NCBI GenBank assembly: GCA_021813595.1
Contig: JAKAKF010000191.1
Coordinates: forward strand, 1-7,614
Reading direction: 5' to 3'
DNA from: a bacterium
GTDB lineage: Bacteria; SZUA-79; Acidulodesulfobacterales; Acidulodesulfobacteraceae
DNA: 7,614 nt
In this document: positions 5,642 through 7,614 of the stretch, piece by piece
Layout of the letters: every line of letters begins with the position of its first letter
Numbering within the stretch: the first letter of the stretch is position 1
The notes under the pieces: generated by a model
What the model was told of the DNA's origin: nothing
Databases searched by the model: none
What the model saw: only the letters and a program-made list of their open reading frames with translations
Program-made: the position numbers and the translations under genes

Positions 5642-5654
5642 GGAGAAAAACATG
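5642..5654 (+). promoter_or_regulatory. Ribosome binding site that decides the rhodanese B start
   Basis: GGAG (5642-5645) lies six bases before ATG 5652. An in-frame ATG at 5640 overlaps this GGAG and has only A-rich sequence upstream, so it is probably not used. Choosing 5652 gives a normal signal peptide beginning MKRIIFL. Confidence 0.7.
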
Positions 5655-6209
5655 AAAAGAATTATTTTTTTGAGTATGTTTTTTTTACTGATTTTGAGCG
5701 GTATATCTTATGCGCAGGGAATGATGAAAGGGCATAAGAACGCCGGCTGTATTGGAACATTTAACCGTATGCTGGCAAAAAGGGCGTATAATGCACTTAA
5801 TCCGCATCATGTAGGGGTAAAGCCCAATGCGGTTGCAGTGGTCGGTGTGCCTCAGATAATGGCTCCCGCTCTTTATAAAGAATATGTGACGGGACACAAT
5901 AGTAAGCATTATTATCTTTTAGATGTAAGGGAGCATCTGGCTTTTGTAAAAATGGGCCACATATCCGGCGCGCATAATATCCCACTTCAAGTGCTTTTTA
6001 CGCCGAAATATTTAAAAATGCTTCCAAAAAACCGCACGATAATATCTATATGTTATGTAGGGCAGTGGGAATCAATGGCGGCCGGATTACTTGCCACTAT
6101 GGGCTATCATGTTAAAATATTAAGATTCGGAATGTCTTCGTGGAATCCGAAAATAGACTTGCTTCACCGCAATAAAGTGGCATTCGGAAATTTTGCTTTA
6201 GCTCATTAA
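5652..6209 (+). CDS. Exported single-domain rhodanese (copy B)
   Basis: 185 residues from ATG 5652. A Sec signal peptide (hydrophobic core 4-17) ends at about SYA|QG after residue 21. A short mature N-terminus follows, HKNAGCIGTF (28-37), which contains an extra Cys33 absent from copy A. The rest mirrors copy A: LAKRAYNALNPHHVGV (41-56), VGVPQIMAPALYKEY (64-78), DVRE (91-94), GHISGAHNIP (102-111) and active-site Cys134 in CYVGQWES. By eye alignment the two copies share about 82 of 102 residues from VGVPQI to MSSWN, with the block around the active Cys identical. The linker between the conserved N-terminal piece and the domain is five residues shorter than in A. Placement after the DsrE/F/H-like trio, with copy A before the trio, brackets the sulfur cassette. 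Cys33 could form a disulfide or a second relay site with Cys134; this is untested. The rhodanese call is firm. Confidence 0.9.
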   Translation: MKRIIFLSMFFLLILSGISYAQGMMKGHKNAGCIGTFNRMLAKRAYNALNPHHVGVKPNAVAVVGVPQIMAPALYKEYVTGHNSKHYYLLDVREHLAFVKMGHISGAHNIPLQVLFTPKYLKMLPKNRTIISICYVGQWESMAAGLLATMGYHVKILRFGMSSWNPKIDLLHRNKVAFGNFALAH

Positions 6210-6260
6210 TAAAAATATTTAAATATTAAACAAAAGTTTGCTGAATATAGTAAATAATAA

Positions 6261-6283
6261 AGGAGGTGAAAAATATAATAATG
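6261..6283 (+). promoter_or_regulatory. Strong Shine-Dalgarno deciding the start of the Lys-rich protein
   Basis: AGGAGGTGA (6261-6269) is a near-perfect anti-16S match. A GTG inside it (6266) is in frame but is part of the ribosome site itself, so translation should begin at ATG 6281. The gap of about 11 bases from the end of the match is slightly long but acceptable. Confidence 0.7.
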
Positions 6284-6529
6284 AAAAAATCTATTAATAC
6301 CTTTTTAACCATTGCAGCTGTCTTTATGCTCTCTATCGGTTTCAGCGCTATCTCCGGCGGAAACGCGGCGGCCGCTTCTTATAGCGGAAACATGAAAATA
6401 AGCGGAAATATGCATATGGGCGCAAATATCGGATACGTGGGCAGCTCTCAGAAAAAATCAAAGAAAAAAGACAGCGGAAGCAGCAAAGCAAAATCTAAGT
6501 TAAATAAAATGGGCGCCGGTTGCCTGTAA
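6281..6529 (+). CDS. Small exported Lys/Ser-rich protein with C-terminal AGC motif
   Basis: I do not recognise this 82-residue protein. Residues 1 to about 32 are a signal peptide: MKKS, a hydrophobic core at 8-24, and an Ala-rich cleavage region (GNAAAAS). The mature part of about 50 residues begins with a small Gly/Asn/Met repeat (SGNMKI-SGNMHM-GANIGY, 35-52). It continues into a basic low-complexity stretch (KKSKKKDSGSSKAKSKLNK, 58-76) and ends GAGCL. Cys81 is the only Cys and is the next-to-last residue. The very strong ribosome site suggests high expression. The 20-bp hairpin starts eight bases after the stop. It follows rhodanese B by 71 bases. It could be a secreted cationic or surface-binding protein, or a thiol carrier given the AGC motif shared with both neighbouring exported proteins. 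No function can be assigned. Confidence 0.75.
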   Translation: MKKSINTFLTIAAVFMLSIGFSAISGGNAAAASYSGNMKISGNMHMGANIGYVGSSQKKSKKKDSGSSKAKSKLNKMGAGCL

Positions 6530-6536
6530 ATTAAAA

Positions 6537-6584
6537 ATTACAGAAAGGTTAAAAAGAGAATAACCTTTTTAACCTTTCTGTAAT
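6537..6584 (+). terminator. Perfect 20-bp hairpin after the cassette
   Basis: Positions 6537-6556 and 6565-6584 are exact reverse complements, separated by an eight-base loop (AGAATAAC). The stem begins ATTACAGAAAGG and ends TTAAAAAG. It is positioned eight bases after the stop codon of the Lys-rich protein and probably marks the end of the cassette transcript. It is not followed by an uninterrupted T run (TAATAAATTATTAATTATTTT follows only loosely), so a transcript-stabilising 3' structure or bidirectional terminator is as likely as a classical intrinsic terminator. A shorter alternative stem, GGTTA (6547-6551) with TAACC (6561-6565), is nested inside it. Confidence 0.7.
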
Positions 6585-6644
6585 AAATTATTAATTATTT
6601 TCAGGGCTTTTTTAATATAAATAAATAATGGGGAGAAAATTAAA

Positions 6645-7172
6645 ATGCGATATTTGATAATGACAGTTTTAATATTTATTACAATTGTTTTTGCTAGCGC
6701 AGTTTATGCTGTTCCATCCTACGCTTCTGCTTTATCTGCTAAAAAAAGCGCAGCTAAAATTGCAATGATAAGAAAATATTTCCTATCCCATACTTACGAT
6801 TTCGGCCCGATTTTTTATAAATATCATCCCGGCCCAAATTGGTATCTTCAACATATTAAAGGCTTAAGGCTTACTCCAAGCCAGTTAATAATAATTAAAA
6901 AATTAGACGCAGGAATGATTAAAGATACTATTTTGGGAATAAAGAATCTTAAGGCCGCATACTCCAATTACAAAAAAGATTCTATGGAAGTTGCTCCAAA
7001 AATAAAAACTATTATCAACGATATAAAAAAAATAGGCAAGGCGCAAACTTACCTTGCTTATGAGATGGTGCCGTATCACCTTAAAAGCTATTCTATTTTA
7101 ACGCCTTCCCAGAAAAAAATATTTAAAGAGTTAAGAATGACTAAACTAAATGCTGGATGCATGGCAAAGTGA
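6645..7172 (+). CDS. Exported Spy/CpxP-like protein with two LTPSQ motifs
   Basis: A 175-residue protein with a signal peptide (hydrophobic core 4-19; possible cleavage VYA|V after 22 or SYA|S after 27). The mature protein is Lys-rich and mostly helical. LTPSQ occurs twice, at 76-80 (LRLTPSQLIIIKKLDAGM) and 152-156 (ILTPSQKKIFKELRM). Two L-T-x-x-Q motifs heading helices are the mark of the Spy/CpxP superfamily, periplasmic chaperones and stress or metal sensors; the helical content and size (about 150 residues mature) agree. The region HTYDFGPIFYKYHPGPNWYLQH (49-70) is His/aromatic-rich and could bind metal. Its end, KLNAGCMAK, carries the only Cys (172) and is not a Spy feature. GGGGAG (6630-6635) precedes the start by nine bases. 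It lies after the 20-bp hairpin, so it may be separately transcribed, and it ends at a terminator. Superfamily placement is moderately sure. The specific role is unknown. Confidence 0.75.
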   Translation: MRYLIMTVLIFITIVFASAVYAVPSYASALSAKKSAAKIAMIRKYFLSHTYDFGPIFYKYHPGPNWYLQHIKGLRLTPSQLIIIKKLDAGMIKDTILGIKNLKAAYSNYKKDSMEVAPKIKTIINDIKKIGKAQTYLAYEMVPYHLKSYSILTPSQKKIFKELRMTKLNAGCMAK

Positions 7173-7195
7173 CTGCAAGAGGAGAAATAGCAGTC
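7171..7195 (+). other. Hairpin with a purine-rich loop at the stop codon
   Basis: GACTGC (7171-7176) and GCAGTC (7190-7195) form a perfect 6-bp stem. The 13-base loop contains AGAGGAGA, a Shine-Dalgarno-like string. The left arm overlaps the TGA of the LTPSQ gene. No start codon follows at a usable distance, so the string probably does not serve translation. Confidence 0.35.
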
Positions 7196-7197
7196 TT

Positions 7198-7228
7198 AAT
7201 CTAAAAGCAACTTTGCTTTTAGATTTTT
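7198..7228 (+). terminator. Intrinsic terminator after the LTPSQ gene
   Basis: AATCTAAAAGCAA (7198-7210) and TTGCTTTTAGATT (7213-7225) are exact reverse complements; with the tight centre opened, this gives an 11-bp stem and a six-base loop (AACTTT). The stem runs into TTTTT (7224-7228). It ends the plus-strand unit 26 bases after the stop codon and is the best intrinsic terminator in the window. Confidence 0.8.
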
Positions 7229-7349
7229 AAAATCGTCTGCCGGGGGGGGCATTTGGCACCCGCTTGAATATTCGATAGGTTAGGGTTTTGTTTCATCTTT
7301 CCTTAATTTTTCGCTATGACAACTTTATTTATTTTTTCCGTTAATTTAG

Positions 7350-7358
7350 TGATATAAT
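7350..7358 (+). promoter_or_regulatory. Extended -10 promoter for queH
   Basis: TG-A-TATAAT (7350-7358) is a perfect -10 box (7353-7358) with the TGn extension that can compensate for a poor -35. Upstream at the right distance only AT-rich, non-consensus sequence is seen (TATTTT near 7330). Transcription would start near 7365, about 58 bases before the queH ATG. The region from 7229 to 7349 shows no gene; its only notable element is an eight-G run at 7242-7249. Confidence 0.55.
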
Positions 7359-7422
7359 GATAAGACAAATTGAAAGTATTAATAGCGCAAAATTGCTCAG
7401 TTACCAAAGTTAAAACGTTGAA

Positions 7423-7614
7423 ATGGAATCCGATAAAAAACTTTTACTTCATATATGCTGTTCGCCATGCTTGATGTATCCATATCATGTTTTCTCCTCC
7501 GCATCTCCCGACAAAAAATTCGATAAAATTATAGGTTACTTTTATAATCCTAACATTCATCCATACAGCGAATATCTCAGGCGAGAGGAATCTTTAAAAA
7601 CATTCAGCGAGGCG
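7423..7614 (+). CDS. queH: Epoxyqueuosine reductase QueH (5' part only)
   Basis: The first 64 codons are present and the frame runs off the window end. QueH (DUF208 family) reduces epoxyqueuosine to queuosine in the wobble position of tRNAs for Asp, Asn, His and Tyr, as a non-homologous alternative to QueG. Diagnostic sequence: LLLHICCSPCLMYP with Cys12, Cys13 and Cys16, ligands of the iron-sulfur/iron centre, and the strongly conserved GYFYNPNIHPYSEYLRR (38-54). It should be a cytoplasmic enzyme. ATG 7423 gives the usual short N-terminus before the first strand; the ribosome site is poor (only AAAGTTAAAACGTTGA upstream). It follows a terminator and has its own extended -10 promoter, so it is a separate unit and probably unrelated to the sulfur cassette. 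The rest of the protein, about two-thirds, is outside the window. Confidence 0.9.
   Translation, partial: MESDKKLLLHICCSPCLMYPYHVFSSASPDKKFDKIIGYFYNPNIHPYSEYLRREESLKTFSEA

Noticed and set aside
6213..6240. AATATTTAAATATT palindrome and AAAC/GTTT hairpin upstream of the Lys-rich gene
   Set aside because: Simple A/T palindromes are expected by chance in such AT-rich spacers, and there is no conserved core.
7229..7422. Possible preQ1 riboswitch or other leader RNA before queH
   Set aside because: No preQ1-type C-rich loop with downstream A-rich tail and no sequestered ribosome site are seen. Much of the stretch lies upstream of the likely promoter.
1..7614. CRISPR arrays, insertion sequences, tRNA or rRNA genes
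   Set aside because: No regularly spaced repeats, transposase coding, terminal inverted repeats or cloverleaf-like sequence were found on either strand.

Overview
The window is low-GC DNA in which every gene I can support lies on the plus strand. Several products carry Sec-type signal peptides ending in Ala-X-Ala-like sites, and the genes have clear GGAGG-type ribosome binding sites, so a Gram-negative-type bacterium with a periplasm is likely. The combination of TusA, a YeeE/YedE transporter, DsrE/F/H-like small proteins and exported rhodaneses suggests an organism that handles reduced sulfur. A sulfur-cycling deltaproteobacterium-like lineage, perhaps an acidophilic one, is a guess from gene content, not something the sequence proves.

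Layout. (1) 1-477 is the 3' end of a gene for a pepsin-fold protein that resembles the DUF3443 family. (2) 478-628 holds a near-consensus sigma-70 promoter with a small inverted repeat just downstream, followed by a TetR-family regulator (629-1216). (3) 1279-6209 is a compact run of nine same-strand genes with gaps of 22-59 bases: exported rhodanese A, a seven-bladed NHL-type propeller, TusA, a YeeE/YedE channel, a two-helix membrane protein, three small proteins resembling DsrE, DsrF and DsrH (the last only 57 aa and easily missed), and exported rhodanese B. A and B are about 80% identical over their shared core of about 100 residues, so they bracket the cassette as a direct repeat. (4) 6281-6529 encodes a small exported Lys/Ser-rich protein with a penultimate Cys, followed by a perfect 20-bp hairpin. 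(5) 6645-7172 encodes an exported protein with two LTPSQ motifs (Spy/CpxP-like), followed by an intrinsic terminator. (6) 7353-7614 holds an extended -10 promoter and the start of queH (tRNA queuosine synthesis), which is probably unrelated.

Working model (inference): a sulfane-sulfur or thiosulfate species is processed outside the cytoplasmic membrane by the rhodaneses, with the propeller as a partner or scaffold. It passes through the YeeE-type channel by cysteine relay, is accepted by TusA, and is handed to the DsrE/F/H-like proteins. No terminal sulfur enzyme (dsrAB, hdr, sox) is visible here. The most unusual signal is an Ala-Gly-Cys motif shared by three consecutive exported proteins that are otherwise unrelated (rhodanese B, the small Lys-rich protein and the LTPSQ protein), which hints at a common thiol role outside the cytoplasm.
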